A DNA stretch of 64,000 nt from Panagrolaimus kolymaensis (GCA_028622995.1 JAJQJQ010000010.1:2790001-2854000); one strand, 5' to 3'. Shown: positions 47,248 to 60,449, counted from the stretch's first letter. The notes: generated by a model not told the origin, from the sequence alone. Numbers and translations: made by a program.

Positions 47248-50092
47248 TTAAGAAGTAACCCAAAGTTCTCGCTCCTTTCTTTTATCTTCTTTCTTTTTCT
47301 TATATAAATTATAATTGTGCTCCGCTGACATGTAAGCTGTTTCAAAGAAAAGAAATACAAATTCGCAGCAAGTCAAAAAGCTTATACCACACCAAAGTCC
47401 AAGTTGTCCACCAAAATCTGCAAGCAAATTCACCAACTAAAATAAGACTTTTCAATGTTAATGATATTAATTAATAATAATAATTATTTTACCCCGTATG
47501 CTTCAGATTCAGTAAGCATTTCAAAATTAAGCTGTTCATAAAAAACTTCCAACATTGCACCATTTTCCCTAAACTTTTAATATTAAAATTTAAGTATTAA
47601 ACATCGCGAGGAATCTGACTTATAGTGTTTTGTACATTCTTCCGATGTACCATTGCAAGAGCCAAGCTGAATTTTAAGTGATTGACTTGGCCATTTTGCA
47701 GGTGAATAGGTAACTGAATATATCGATTGGCGACAGGGTTGCTGACAACGACATCGAAAACTTCCATGAAGCCCTCCTAGTTGACTCATTCTCTCATCAA
47801 GACATTTACCTAAATTTGTAATAACTAGGCTAACAAAATAGAAATGGAAAGTTACGAGCAATGGGGTCTGCAGCTTCGCAATGCTTTGAACCCATTGGAA
47901 CTGGAAAGCGAGGGTCGCCACAATGGCAATCTTTCAAAACAAGTTGTTGGAAACAAGAGCGATAGCATCCCTAAAAAAAGAAAAAAAGTAACTTGAAAAA
48001 TGAATGTTTTTTTTCTAACTTCAACTGAGTACTCATAATCATGGTAAATGTATTCTGAAGTTTTTCCATCTGGTACACAATCACCATAAGGAGCAGGCAA
48101 ACGCGACATTCTTCTTAGTTTTAAACCAAAAGAAGATACATATCCAGTAGGGGCAGAATATCCTATAATTAAGATTTATATTTTTTCAGATTATAAAAAG
48201 AAACAATACCAAAAGTATCAGGAAATGGAAAATCTTCTTTATCATGAATGGTTAAGCGAACACCAGTAGCTTCTGTTGTTGGCATATAATCGGATGCATT
48301 GACATAAACAAGCATTCGTAAACCATACATAGGGCCTTTAAACTTTTATATTAATTATAAAATTTAAAAAAAAGAATTTACCTGCACGAATGCTTGTCAA
48401 ATTTACAGTTCGATTATGGTTAAAAGTAAAACATGAACCATAAGTTGGGTCAACATGAGTCAAAAAATCACTAAACTTTAATTTTATTTTAATAAACACA
48501 GAAGGAAACTTACTTATCAATATCACATGCTTGCCCATTAAAAGAACATTTATGAACTAATTCCCTTTTGGTATTTGATAAAAGCATTCTTTGCTCCATG
48601 GAAAGAGCTGCCATAGCAAACATAATGTTTTCTTTGGCTTTAGTTACAATCGCCACTTCATCTGTCATTCCCTAATATAAAAATCTATGTTTAAGCAAAC
48701 GAAAAAATTAAAATTACTTGAAATCCCATGGCTTCTAAAAATTCTGCAGTCTCTTCTTCAGGTTCACCAGAGAGAAATTCCCAAATTTTAACAATTTTTG
48801 ATGATCCATCATAGGCAACGCAAAATTCTCCGGAAGGTGCACAAAGGCATGGAGTTTTACCTTGTTTAAACGAGCCGCCAATTTGTCCAGCTAAAAACAT
48901 TTCAATTAATTTTTAACCGATAATTAAAGGCCCAACTCTTTTTGCAAAAGGCATGTTGATCACAAACAGCGCAAGTTTCATTGCTCCAACTATCATGAGA
49001 ATAACATGGCCATGCATCCATTGTTTTTCTATCAAAAGCGCAAAGACATTTATCTTTGTCACCAGATGGTTGAAGAGTTTTATACTTTTCTCCTTCACAA
49101 TCTAATGTTTCTTCAGAAAAATTTTCTTCACTTCTTTCATTACAATTGCATTTTGAATAACCCTAAAAGTTTATTATTTGTCTTTTCTATCAGATTATTA
49201 ACAATTACAGGCTCAAAAGCAGATCCAGCTTCCGAATGTTTATTTTCAATAGTCAACTTCTTGGTTTTAGGTTTAGGTTTTGATTCAGGTTCTTGTCGCT
49301 TTTCACGAAGGTGGTTAGCCATTTCTGCATCACCTGCTTTATGCATCGCTCCATCAAATGCAGAGAGCTAAATAGTCAAAAAATTTAGGGATTTTTTAGA
49401 AATTAAAATTTTTTAGTTTACAGTTCTTCGAACAAGCTCAACATTTGTAGCGACGCTAGCTTTATATGGATTTAAATTACATAAAGTTATAGCTGGAAAT
49501 GGCGCAGTATCTAAAACAATAATGCATTTTGAAAGTTTGAAAAAAAATGAATTTACCAAATTTTAGTTGAATATCAACAATTTTTTCATTTCGATGGTAC
49601 TTATCCAAAACAGAATTCGCGTTTTTGTATAACATATACATACATCCCAAAAACAAACAAATCCATACACCTCTGAAAGCCAACTTATTTTTTTTGATTA
49701 TAAAGGTTAAATATAAACCGATAATATCTATTTGGTGCTTGTCCAATCATAGGAATTCCATGAGCGGATGTTTTATAACAAAATTCTCGAAAATGCCATT
49801 GTACTTGTTTTTCATATGGTAAACTTTTGGGATCAAATTCCCCATGAATTATTTCGCATTGGACACTGCTATCCGTGGAATTAAAGCATTCACCATAACC
49901 AAAATCACCAAAATATTCTCTTTCCGTAACAAATTTAGTGGGTTCAGCATCCTATAACTTTCTTAATTGAAGCGATACTGCTTTATAACAACAAACCTTC
50001 AAATAAGCCAATGGATCGCCATAAACTTTTTTCATATATTCATCTTTATCACGTAATCGTTCAAAATTTTTTAAATTTGTAACCCATGACAT
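47248..50092 (-). CDS. Degenerin-type DEG/ENaC cation channel subunit
   Basis: Fifteen exons: 50092-49997, 49951-49719, 49672-49557, 49510-49422, 49367-49209, 49162-48937, 48890-48718, 48671-48514, 48470-48382, 48335-48210, 48162-48020, 47970-47856, 47809-47620, 47568-47493, 47436-47248. Phases agree and give 725 aa. Cytosolic [19 protein letters not shown] (with the channel-gating HG) precedes TM1 ([14 protein letters not shown]). A long Cys-rich ectodomain contains the degenerin extracellular regulatory segment ([20 protein letters not shown]), [34 protein letters not shown] and [13 protein letters not shown]2 is [19 protein letters not shown], with the G-x-S filter region. This fits the MEC-4/MEC-10/UNC-8/DEL-1 group of Na+ channels in mechanosensation and motor control; the exact ortholog is unsure. 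An internal Lys/Glu-rich insert ([15 protein letters not shown]) lies in exon 5. Confidence 0.92.
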
Positions 50093-51340
50093 TTTTAAAA
50101 CACAACGCAACTCAATTTCAATGTATCTCTTTCAACAATGAAAAAGAAAAGAAAGTTGTAATTTCTTTAGCATTTTTAGCTTACATATTTGCTTTTTAAT
50201 GTTTCCATTTTAAATGCATAAATGAGTGCCATCTATTTTTTCGCTTGTTTGGTTTTTTGTTTTTCACTTTCTATTCTTTTTTCAATGAACAAAACATTTT
50301 TTTATTAATTATATAACATTGGTGCAAAATAAAATTTAAATAGACAATCAAAAAAAGAAGAATGAAAAAAACAAAATTACAAATTCAAACATTTTCAGTA
50401 AAAAAATCACTAGTTTAAAAATAGAAATCAAAATCTAAAAAAGAGCTTTGACTTTATCAAAAAAATTAAGGAAAAAGTTTCAATGAAAAAAACAAACACA
50501 GAAAGACCTTGCCATTGGAAAAATGACAGCCTTAATAATACTTCTATTTTTGAGGGGAAAATTTCCATCAAAAATAAAATGAGGAAACGGCCAAAAATGA
50601 GAAACAAACACAAAAATTTAAAATAATTTCGAACAAGCCAATAAAATTTATGTTTAAAAAAAGTTTGATTCCATTGTTGCAGAAACGCCTTAAAACAATT
50701 TTCAGCATTCACACACCACAGGTATAAAAAGAAAATACTATTACAAAAAAAAATATATTTTGCCACAGGGCTGTCATATTAGAAAATCATTTTTCTTTAA
50801 TAATCGATACACGCAGGCTTTTTAAAATGACTAAATATAAAGATTTTTTATGTAAAACAGAAAAATAAAAAAATTCTATTAGGTAAAGCTGAGAGAAATA
50901 ATTTTCAACAAAAAATAGATATATTAAATAATTGTCAACTCATCTAAAAAATTTTTGATGTTGACAATATTTGGGGCAAGATTGTAAAAAAATAGTTTTT
51001 TTTTTCAATATTATTAACAATTAACATAAAAAAATGAGAAATAGAAATCTATTCTTATGGTTTTTTTTAGCAAAAAATGGAGAGATAAAAAAATGTCAAA
51101 ATTTAATTCAATTATTAAAAAGTAAAAATTTAAGCCCTTGGCAAAATTCAAAAAGGGCAAAAAAATGAATTAGCAAAAAAGAAAGAGAGACGAATGACAT
51201 AAAAATTCGAAGAAAAAAAACAAATTAAGATTTTTAAAAATTAATTTTAAAAGAATTCAAGCTAAGCAAAAAATTACTGCAGAGTAAAACAAAACAAAAA
51301 ATTTATGTTATATAAATTGGACGTATTATTTATTTTATAT
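50093..51340. other. Intergenic region
   Basis: About 1.25 kb between the PKA-R stop and the degenerin start is A- and T-run rich. The open frame 50428-50766 (minus) is Phe/Leu/Lys-rich with no recognised domain and is not called. It holds the 3' UTR of the PKA-R gene on the minus strand past 51341 and the degenerin promoter near 50093. Confidence 0.5.
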
Positions 51341-54300
51341 TTATGTCATCAATTTGACATATGAATTATAATTGGAAACATCACGCTTTAAAATTTCTCG
51401 ACATGGTCCCATAACTCGTTCAAATCGGTTTCGATCTAATTTAACACATTTAAGGAGAGTTTTGGCAACGACTGTAGCAGCACGAGGGCGATCCAAAAGT
51501 AAAGCAATTTCACCTAAAAAAATTATTCAGTTAACTTAGATTCCAAAAGGTGAACAAATAAGTTTACCAAAATAATCTGAAGCTCCTAATTTTCCAACAA
51601 CTTCAAATGGTGCATCATCACTACGCTTTTGTAAAACTTCAGCTTCACCTTCAACAATAATAAAGAATTCATCGCCGGGTTGACCTTGTTCAACCACATG
51701 GGTTCCAGCTTCAAAATCACATCGTTCTAATGCATCTGCAACGTTTGCTCTTTCCCATTTATCAAGATCAGCTAAAAAAAAAAACAAGTTTTAATTATTT
51801 AAAATATTTTTATTTGTAAAAAAACTAACCAAGAATTTGAACTTTGCTTAAAAATTCATCATACATTTTACGTTTGCGCATAGTTGAACCCATTAAAATA
51901 GCTCGATAAGTTAATCTATCAATAGCCCAAAGTTTAGCTAAATCACTTTTAGCTACAACGGTTGCAGCTCGAGGAGTACCATAAATAAGGGCTAATTCAC
52001 CAAAAGATCCACCTTCATGAATAGATAAAACAAATTCATTGTTTACAAAAACATCAACCTCTCCATGATCAATTACATAGAAATTATCGCCTTCTTCTCC
52101 TTGAACAATAATGGTTTCACCTTTTTTAACTTCAACTGGAAACATGGCTTCAAAAATGGCTTTTTGTTCATCGGGATCAAGATGGGCAAATAAAACATTT
52201 TTGCACATTGCTGCTCGAAGGGCTTTTTGAGTATCTTCATCTTTAGGAATTATAACTTTGTCATAATTTGCTGCTTCATTTTCATCTGGAACCTAAAAAG
52301 AAAGCCCAAGGGATTATTTAATATTTTGCATTTTTGTACTTCGCTAGTCACAAGAATGCCTAAGGCTCTTTTCCTAATAAGCTAAGAAAGAAAAATTTCT
52401 GTTTGAAGTCTCTTTCTCGAGTGCTACTTAGTGCTTGACATATTTTTTCTTTCTTCGATGGAAACAAACAGACAAAAAAATGCCTTTCCTTATTTGTTTT
52501 TTAACTAACAAAAAAAATAACAAAACATTATACTTACCTCAGCGGAAACACCAAGGCGACGTCGACCTGAAGGCATTTGGGGAGCCACATCATAAGTGTC
52601 ATCCTCATCAACCGGTTCTCGGCTACGGGAGGATTCCTAAAATTTGGGAACAATTATTTTTTTATTGGATGCAATTTTTTGTTTTTAATATTTTGAATAT
52701 ATTTTTTGATTTTATTGGAAACTTTCTTTCTATGGGAATTAGTTGAAATACCTGAGCGGATAGCATAGCTATTTTTAAAGTTAAGATGAGAAGATATCAA
52801 AATAAAATTAAGAATATCTAATACAAAGAAAAATGAGAATTGATTGAAGGAATCGAAGAAGAAAAAAAATATCTACGCAATTGGTTGCAGTTGGTTGATA
52901 TCGCTTGCTGCTGCGGTTGTTGGTTGTGGAAGTGATGGAAGTTGGTGGCAATGCAAAAAAAAAAAAGCAAGTCCAACAAAGCGTCAACACAAATATATAT
53001 TTTTCAGTCCTGGAAAAAAATAGAGGGACGACCGCCGAAAAAATACTGGCTTGGAGGGCGAAAAAATAAAAATATATATGCAAGCGGTCTCTTTTGCGAC
53101 GACGACCGGGAAGAGTGCTTTTTGGAGTAAAATGTGGTTGGTCGATTTCTTCCAGCGCAGTCAGCCGCCCTCGACTTTTTTTTGATGTTGTTGTTTAAGC
53201 AAAGAAAAAAAGAAGATTGAGCCCTGGAGGAAAAAAATTTGTAGAAGAAAAAAATAAGAAAAGGACGTTGGTGAAGAAGCAGCAATGTTTTGTTAACATA
53301 AAAATTTTTTACGTCTTATTTTTTTCTCGCTACAATTAGAGTTGTTTAACAAATAAAAAATGTCGTTGTTATTTTCAAATTGCATAATAATGCCTTTTTT
53401 TTTGCATTATAAAAAAAATGGCAGAATCCTCCATCAAATCGATCGGTTTTTATTAGCAGCATAGGGGAAAAGTTTTTATGACGTTTCTCAAGTTTGAAAT
53501 TTTAAAAAGAAAAAAGAGTCATGTTGATGGGAAAAAAGAAAAAGAAGAGAAAAATCAATAAGTCAACTGCAATTTAAAAAAACAATAATATTTTCAAGAT
53601 TTGTGAAACGAAAATTTAAAGGAAAAAAAGAGTTCAAAGCGTTCAAGTTGGAACTGATCCAAATAAACAAACAATTAAATGAGAGTTTCAAAACAGTTTT
53701 TTGATACATTTTTTTGATTTGTTAAATCCGTTACTTACCACCACCACCACGGGGGGATTATTTCGCCCGTTTCTTTTTCGACTAAAGTGTTGTCCCATTA
53801 CCGCATCACAAATTTAATAAAAATAATTTCAAACAAAGTTGTTGAATTTTGTCAAAAAACGAACTATGAAAAAAAAATACATATAACTAGTTATAACTTT
53901 TTATTATTATTTTGTTTACGCGTACATGTCATGTCGTTACAAACAGCAGCAACAGCAGCGAGCGCGAATAATAATAATAACGTTAAATTGATTGTTTTTA
54001 TATGATAAAAAACAAAGAAGAAGAAAAGTTGGAAGAAAAAAAACTAATATCGTAAGGCTTTCTTTTATTTTTTTTGCCATTCAAAATGGACAAAACAACA
54101 GTTAAAAAATAGGGATACTTAAAAAAGTTGTTAAATTTTGGTCCATGAAAGAGACATAAAAAAGTTGGAGGCAAAACAAAAACAGAGTTAAAGCTTTTGC
54201 ATGGATTTGAAAGGCGAACTTCTCACACTTGCACAGTTTATAAAAGGCTTCCAAAACGCTCGTGTATATGGCATTATTTTTTATTTTTTCTAAAATGTTG

Positions 54301-55360
54301 AAACAGAAGAAACAAGAAATGACTGCCAAGCAAGCAAGCAAGCAATATGAGCAATGGCTTGGAAGGAAGCAACGAGAGCTGGAGCAGCAGTTTAGTTTGG
54401 GTGGTATTGCATTAGGCTCGGCTATGCATGCCCTTGTGCCTCCTGGCTCGATGTATGCTGCTTCCTTTATAGCTTGCATGCTAGCAGCAAAAATGTGTTG
54501 TTTTAAATGGAAAAAGTGTCATAGCTGCTGCCGCTACAATTTCATTTCTTTTTTTTTGCTTTGTTGTTGCCTAAGGCGCAAAAAGTGTGAAAAGAAATAA
54601 TTGAAAAAAGCAAAGTTTAAATGGCGAAAAAGGTAGCAAACTATTGTTTGATGATTTGCGCTCATTAAAAATCAAACAATGTATCTTTAAAGATGACACT
54701 GAAGTTAATTAACACTAATAAAATATTTCTAAGAAATAAAGACGAAAAATGAAAGGAATGCGGTAAAATAATTTTTGTCAAAAAAATGATAATAAAAAAG
54801 CAAAGAAAAAGGAAACTCCAAAAGAAAAATACAGAAAATAAAGTCAAATAGTAGCGAACGATCGGTAGTGTCGTTTACAGACAAAAACAATTTTTTTTGC
54901 TCTAACAAAAAATGATTAATTTTTTTGACAGTCGCGCAACATGACTCTGGTTCCTTTTTGCCTTTGAAATAACAACAATCGAGCCTCTCTTTTGCTCGTT
55001 CGGTCGCCAACAGCAGCGTTTAATAACAGCTGCCCAAAAACGTCTTTTATAACCAATTTTTCTTATGCATGGAGTGCAAGTTTCCCATAGAAAGAAAGTG
55101 TATGTGTGTATTTTGGAAAAAAATTCATCTTATGACGCTTTTTTTTTTGCCTTCAAAAAAAGAATTGATTTAAAACATTAACTAACCTGAGATCGCTGTT
55201 CATTGAGTCTATCAAAATGTTCTTTAAGAAAGAGTACAGGGTTTTCTGGTTTATGAATACAGAGGCTTACAATCGCTTCTTTTACCAGCTGCTGAATATT
55301 ATGCCGTTGTACATAAGCTTGGCACTGAGCAAGCTGGGCTTCCTCGTTTGTACCAGCCAT
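51341..55360 (-). CDS. kin-2: cAMP-dependent protein kinase type I regulatory subunit (kin-2-like)
   Basis: The main isoform uses exons 55360-55187, 52636-52538, 52292-51830, 51771-51568 and 51513-51341; 370 aa. Exon 1 encodes the RI dimerisation/docking domain ([18 protein letters not shown]...[10 protein letters not shown]). Exon 2 holds the pseudosubstrate [10 protein letters not shown], with Gly at the phospho-site position, as in type I inhibitors. Two cyclic-nucleotide-binding domains follow, each with the phosphate-binding cassette: [20 protein letters not shown] and [18 protein letters not shown]. The protein ends NSYVKLMT. It holds PKA catalytic subunits inactive until cAMP binds. 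Intron 1 is 2.55 kb and contains at least two alternative first exons (53739-53798, 52752-52766), both ending in phase 0 like exon 1; these would give isoforms lacking the docking domain. Confidence 0.95.
52752..52766 (-). CDS. kin-2: Candidate alternative first exon of PKA-R (MLSAQ)
   Basis: An ATG at 52766 opens five codons (MLSAQ) ending CAG before GTATTT. The phase is 0, so it joins the pseudosubstrate exon at 52636 in frame. It lies only 115 bp upstream of that exon. It would yield a short R subunit with no docking domain. Support is splice-site and phase only. Confidence 0.4.
53739..53798 (-). CDS. kin-2: Candidate alternative first exon of PKA-R with myristoylation-type start
   Basis: An ATG at 53798 opens 20 codons beginning [12 protein letters not shown] and ending in four Val before a perfect GTAAGT donor. 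The phase is 0, so the join to the exon at 52636 is in frame. Gly2 with Ser6 followed by basic residues matches the N-myristoyltransferase substrate pattern, so this R subunit would be a membrane-attached form lacking the docking domain. A two-codon upstream reading frame (ATG CGG TAA) overlaps the start. Confidence 0.55.
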
Positions 55361-56234
55361 CGTAATATTTATGTGTTTTTTCTGTGGTGCGTGTTTCAAA
55401 TGGAATATGTTATTTTCCGCACACAACGTAGCTCTGCACAAATAAAAAAGAATGAAAAAATAAAATAAACGTTTTTTTAATTCAATCAATAAACACGTAC
55501 ATAAAAACGATGGAAGAGAAAGAGCAAGACCATGCACACGCTAAACAAAACAAAAAAAAAGTTTAAAATCCCATTTTTATATTAAAAAAACTGGCATTGA
55601 CAGAAAAAAGGGGAAGTTTTTTTTCCAAAAAATAAAAGCGTTTTTTTTATTATTTTTTTCATACACCCATTTTCGATTAAAAACATTTATCGTAAAAACA
55701 GAGCACTGAAATTCATCAACAAAAATGAAGAAATTATGAAAACAATTTTGGTGGTAATCAAAACCCCAAACACAATAATCAAGGAGAAGAAGGTAAGAAG
55801 AAAAAAGAAGTGAAACGCAACCACAGCATCATCACGATTAAATTCATTTTCATTTTCCAAAGAAGGGAAATTTTTTTACCCGCAGTGAAAGAAAAAACGA
55901 CGAACAATAAATGCACTCATTATTACACGTGAGCTACCATTTATCATAGATTCAATCAATACATATTTTAATGTTTTTTCCTTTTTCGTTATTACATTTC
56001 TCTTGGAAAGGAGATAAGAAAACGAATGTTTTTATGATTTAAAGTTAGTTATTTATGGCAGAATAATATTTTCTTTACAACAAATTCTTTTTAATCAAGA
56101 AAAAAATTCAACCAAAGAATGTCCAATCAGAGTGCATAAGAATTTCCTAACGTAAAAAAAACCACGGAAAAAAGTTTTGATCAAAAGTCGTAAAAAACAG
56201 AAGGATGCTGTGCACCAAACAAGTTTTTTATTAC

Positions 56235-56308
56235 CACCGGTGTGTCATCATCTTCATATAATACTGGTGTGTAAGTTAGTTTAAAAATTTTGAACGGGCG
56301 TCTCTGTA
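56235..56308 (-). other. Exon-like segment upstream of PKA-R
   Basis: A T-run plus TAG acceptor precedes and GTAATA follows 24 codons reading QRRPFKIFKLTYTPVLYEDD...TPV. The composition is unlike the surrounding low-complexity sequence. It enters in phase 1 and leaves in phase 0, the phase needed by PKA-R exon 2. No matching upstream start exon was found, so it may be part of an unseen 5' isoform or chance. Confidence 0.25.
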
Positions 56309-59300
56309 CTAAAAAAAAAAAAGAAGTTTGGAATGCATATATATGCCTATGTACCAAAGGAAAAAAGGAATAATATTTTTTTTCTTTGATATTAAAAAAT
56401 ATTATTACCGCAACAAGAAGAAAATGCAATTAATCATATTGAATTGGGTTTAGGTAAAATGAGAATGCACTCGAGATGAATTCATTTGCGACCGTCAAAT
56501 AAAACACGAAATTATTAGAAAAAAATGAAGCCCAAGAATGAAAGGTTAAAAACCCAAAAAATTAAAGGAAAATAAATCATAAATTAAAAGAAAAAAAAGA
56601 ATTTTATGATCGTTAATTTTCAAATAAAAATAAAGAAAATAAACTTGCAAATTCAAACCGCCAAAATGAAATTTGTCGATGAATGGAGTGAAATATTGAA
56701 GGGTGCTGCTTGTTCTCTATGCACCACGCAAACTAACTAATCGGCTCAAATAAAAAAAAAATCGCCACATTTGAGAAAATTATATTATTGAAGTGAAGAG
56801 AGAGGAATAAAAAAAACAAAAGAGTTTCCTTTCTTCTTTTTTTGAAAAATAAACAATGCATAAAAAAGTGGATAGTTGACGAAAAAGGGAAAGCTTTAAG
56901 GAATGAGGAAAAAACCATACCAATTTCGCTACATCATCATCTCAAAACTTTTTTGTACTTAAAAAAATAAATGAAAAATAACTATGCTTTTTTGACAACA
57001 AAAACCAAGACCAGTCAGTCAGTTAGTTTGTTTGTTAGTCGATGAATTTTTTCATCGTCGTCCACTAGCAAGCAATAATGTCAATATATATTTTTAAAAA
57101 AAAGAAAGAGAAAAGACAAAATTGAGGGTTGAGAGTGAAAAGTAAACATTCGAAGAGTGTCGTCGTCGTCGATATATGTACGGAAGATGAAAGCGAAAGG
57201 AGAGAAGGAATGGAGAAAGCCGATGCTTGATTGCGCAAAAAACTAAATACTAAAGGAAAAGGAAGGAAGCGATAAATTGAAAAATAAAGAACGCTTTCAC
57301 TAGATTTTATTTTTTCAATGATCAAAAAAATGCTAACATTGCAAGCTAGATTTTTCGGTATTTTTCACCAGCAACTATATACAATAATGAAAATAAAGAA
57401 GAGGAAAAGCTCGAGTCTTATCCTATTCCAGACAAATTTCAGGTGTTTTCCTATATTCTTTTTTTTGATGCAGTCGATCACCAAAACAGTGGAAAAGAAA
57501 AAATTTCTTTTTCTCAATTGCAAACAAAACAGTAGCGGCAGGAACACAATGACAAAGAGAGGGTGAAATTTAAAAAAATAAAAAAGAAAATGAATCAATT
57601 TCAATTTTTTTGTGAATTTTCAAGCAAAAAAATATTCTCATATTTTAAAAAACAAAAAATCGTAACAATGACGCGTTTATTGTTTAAAAGCATGCTATTT
57701 CATTAAACGAAAGCAAAAAAAAAATATGAAAAATTGCTGAAATAATTGCATTTCTCACAAACCTACTCAACAAACAAAAGAAAAAAGCGCCCCCACTTAA
57801 AACAAAAAAACATGCAGCTTTACAACCAAAATTTTTGTTGTTTTTAATGAGCTTTAACTTTAGCTAACCTAAATCCATTTATGAAAATAAAATAAAAACA
57901 TATTCTCTAAGGAAATGAAAAAGAATCTTTTTGTTCTCGTTGCTCAACTTACTGAAGCACTTTCATTATGAAAGAAAAACATATAAAGAAATTGCTCGAC
58001 TATCACGTGATAGAATTCAGCAGTTCGTCCTTCTGCATATTCTGAATTTTCTCACCGATTTAGGCAAGCATTTTTTTCTTTTCAAAAATATAGGAAAATA
58101 AGTCACGAAAAGCTTAACCACTATGCCGAGAAAAAAAAACGTGAAACGCTGGATGCAAAAATCTTCAAAAGAAAAAAATAATTGCAGCAGCTCGGTTATT
58201 AAAAAAGCATGCTTTTTGCTTTCTATTTGTTGAAAAGAAATAAACTTTAAACCGAAAAAAAACTTTTGAGCAATTTGCTTTTTTCTTTAAAATATTGGAA
58301 TGACAAGAAGCAAAAGAAAAACTGCTGGAATGCCCATAAAAGGCTTGACTAAAAAATTGCTCTAAAAGAGAGATATGTAAAAGTTGAACGAACGCGAGAG
58401 TATAAAAAAAAGACAAAAACACTAGATGCAGTAGCAGCAGCTAAAAGCTTTTTTTTCCTTGCATGTAAAAGCATTTTGTTGCCGAGAATTTCCTTCTCTT
58501 CTTTAGCGTTGGCATTTTCAGAAAAACTAATCAATAATTATTTTTTTCCTTGACTCAGTGTAAAGTTTTTCATCTTCTTTCAATCGCTATTATATAAAAA
58601 CTTTTGAAGAACGGAGAGGGAAATGTATTGTTGAAAATGAATCACAAAACAAAAACAAGAAGAAAAAAAATTAACAAAAAAAAATCATTGGAAAATAAAA
58701 TGGTTATAAAATTTCAAGGAAACGAACATGATAAAACTTTAGAAGTGAAACTCCAAATATTTGAAGCAAATAAAAAAAGTAATAGCGTAAAATTTTTAGA
58801 CAGATGGTCTCTGTACCGGATATTGATGCAGCCAAAGACGACTGCAACCCGCCCGCTTCTCTCGCCTGTTATCTCATCGTCGAAGTCGTAGTTATCGTGG
58901 TTGTCGTTGAGTCGATAGATGATGCTAAAGAAAGACAACATCGTTTAGCAAGTTGCTGTTGCTGCTGCTTGTCATCGCCTACTCCATTATATTATATCCA
59001 TGAGCAGCGGTCGTCGTCCGCTCAAAAAAATTTCCCCCTTCGCAATTTTTTTTTCTCATTGATGTGCAACCAGCAACATTTCATTTGTGCCCAGTGGCAA
59101 AAATAAAAAGAAGAAGAACATAAACAAAATAAAAAAAATAGTATAGAAATGCATTTTAGTGTTATATATTCGGGACTAAACATAAAAGAAGTAAGCAGCA
59201 CTTTTCCTCGTCTTTTTTTTTCTTCAAAGCTAAAAGAGCATGTCAATAGGGAAAGCAAAAGGCAAAAATTTTCTGGCTATGACTTTTGCCTAGCTTTGTA

Positions 59301-60409
59301 TCGTCGTACTAACAACATACACTAAAAAAAGAAAAGGAAGAAGCTCTGTTGATAACATACATATAACCATAGAGGCTTTCTTTCTCTATCTAGCTGCATT
59401 CCCTTCACTTCCCTGCTTTGCAAGAAAAAATATTGGCTGCTGGACCGCCCAACATGGATGGCAAGAAATAAAAGCAATAGCAGCGGTGTATGCAAAATGT
59501 TATGCTCCTCAATCTTTTTTTCTTTCTTTCTTCCTTTTATATGAAATAGCTCGGAAACAAAGTGGAAGAAGAAGAAAAAATAAAATAAAATAAAATCAAT
59601 TCTCTCGCTTCTGAATGCCAAGTTTATTCTTGAATGACGTCATGAGGACATTTATGGCTCAACTTTTTTGTTTGTTGTTGCTTTATTTTTCAAGCGTGAT
59701 TAGCATAGAAAAAGGGAAGAAAAAAATGCATAGATGTTATAAAAAAAACAAATAAGAAATTTTGAAATTCAGATTAAATCGGTTCAACTTGCTTGCAAAT
59801 GACGTTAGCACTTCCAAATCTTTTAATTTTAATCTCAAAATAAAGGGATAAAAATATATATTGATCGATCGCAGATTGTTAGCAAGAAGTAACAGGCAAA
59901 GAAAAACTATCAAAATTTTTTGATCTAATCAAACTTAAAATATTCGAATAATATTAATTATTTTTTGAAAAGTTTATATTTATTTTTAAAAAACATTTTT
60001 GAGACTTTTGTAAGCATTAATTAAACATTTTTTAAATCTTAAAAACACAAAAAATAATGTTTCAAAAAATTACGTGTCGTGTCATCCAATAAAATAAACA
60101 TTCGCATTTTTGCAAAAAAAGAAGAATTCTCAGAAGTAATTCAAGTTTACTTTTTACAAATAAAGGTAGCTATTTTTTAAAGTCATCAACCTTATTATTT
60201 TAAATAAAAAGTACACGGCAAATAAGTTTAATAATGGCTTTCTATTTATTTCTTTGTCAACCTTTCATTCTTTCACTAGACTGCGGCTTCACAATTATCG
60301 TTGTCATGGCTTCAATATTTGGCTTGAACAGGCTTCTTCCGGTCGTTTAACAGAGGCCACCGAAGAACTCTCGTCTCCTTTCAACAAAAATTTTTGTGCT
60401 CAATTTTTT

Positions 60410-60449
60410 TTACTAAAGTAGTTGTGCAGAAGGGCTACTACTTTAGTAA
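60410..60449. promoter_or_regulatory. 13-bp perfect inverted repeat upstream of the kinesin gene
   Basis: TTACTAAAGTAGT (60410-60422) pairs with ACTACTTTAGTAA (60437-60449) around a 14-nt spacer, ~160 bp before the kinesin start codon. It could be a dimeric factor site or a 5' UTR stem; function is unknown. Confidence 0.35.

Noticed and set aside
54262..54600. 112-codon plus-strand open frame in the PKA-R first intron
   Set aside because: Contains a short helical-looking stretch ([18 protein letters not shown]), but no start context, splice sites or family match.
58604..58891. 95-codon plus-strand open frame between PKA-R and kinesin
   Set aside because: Lys/Asn-rich with no recognisable domain and no splice or promoter evidence.
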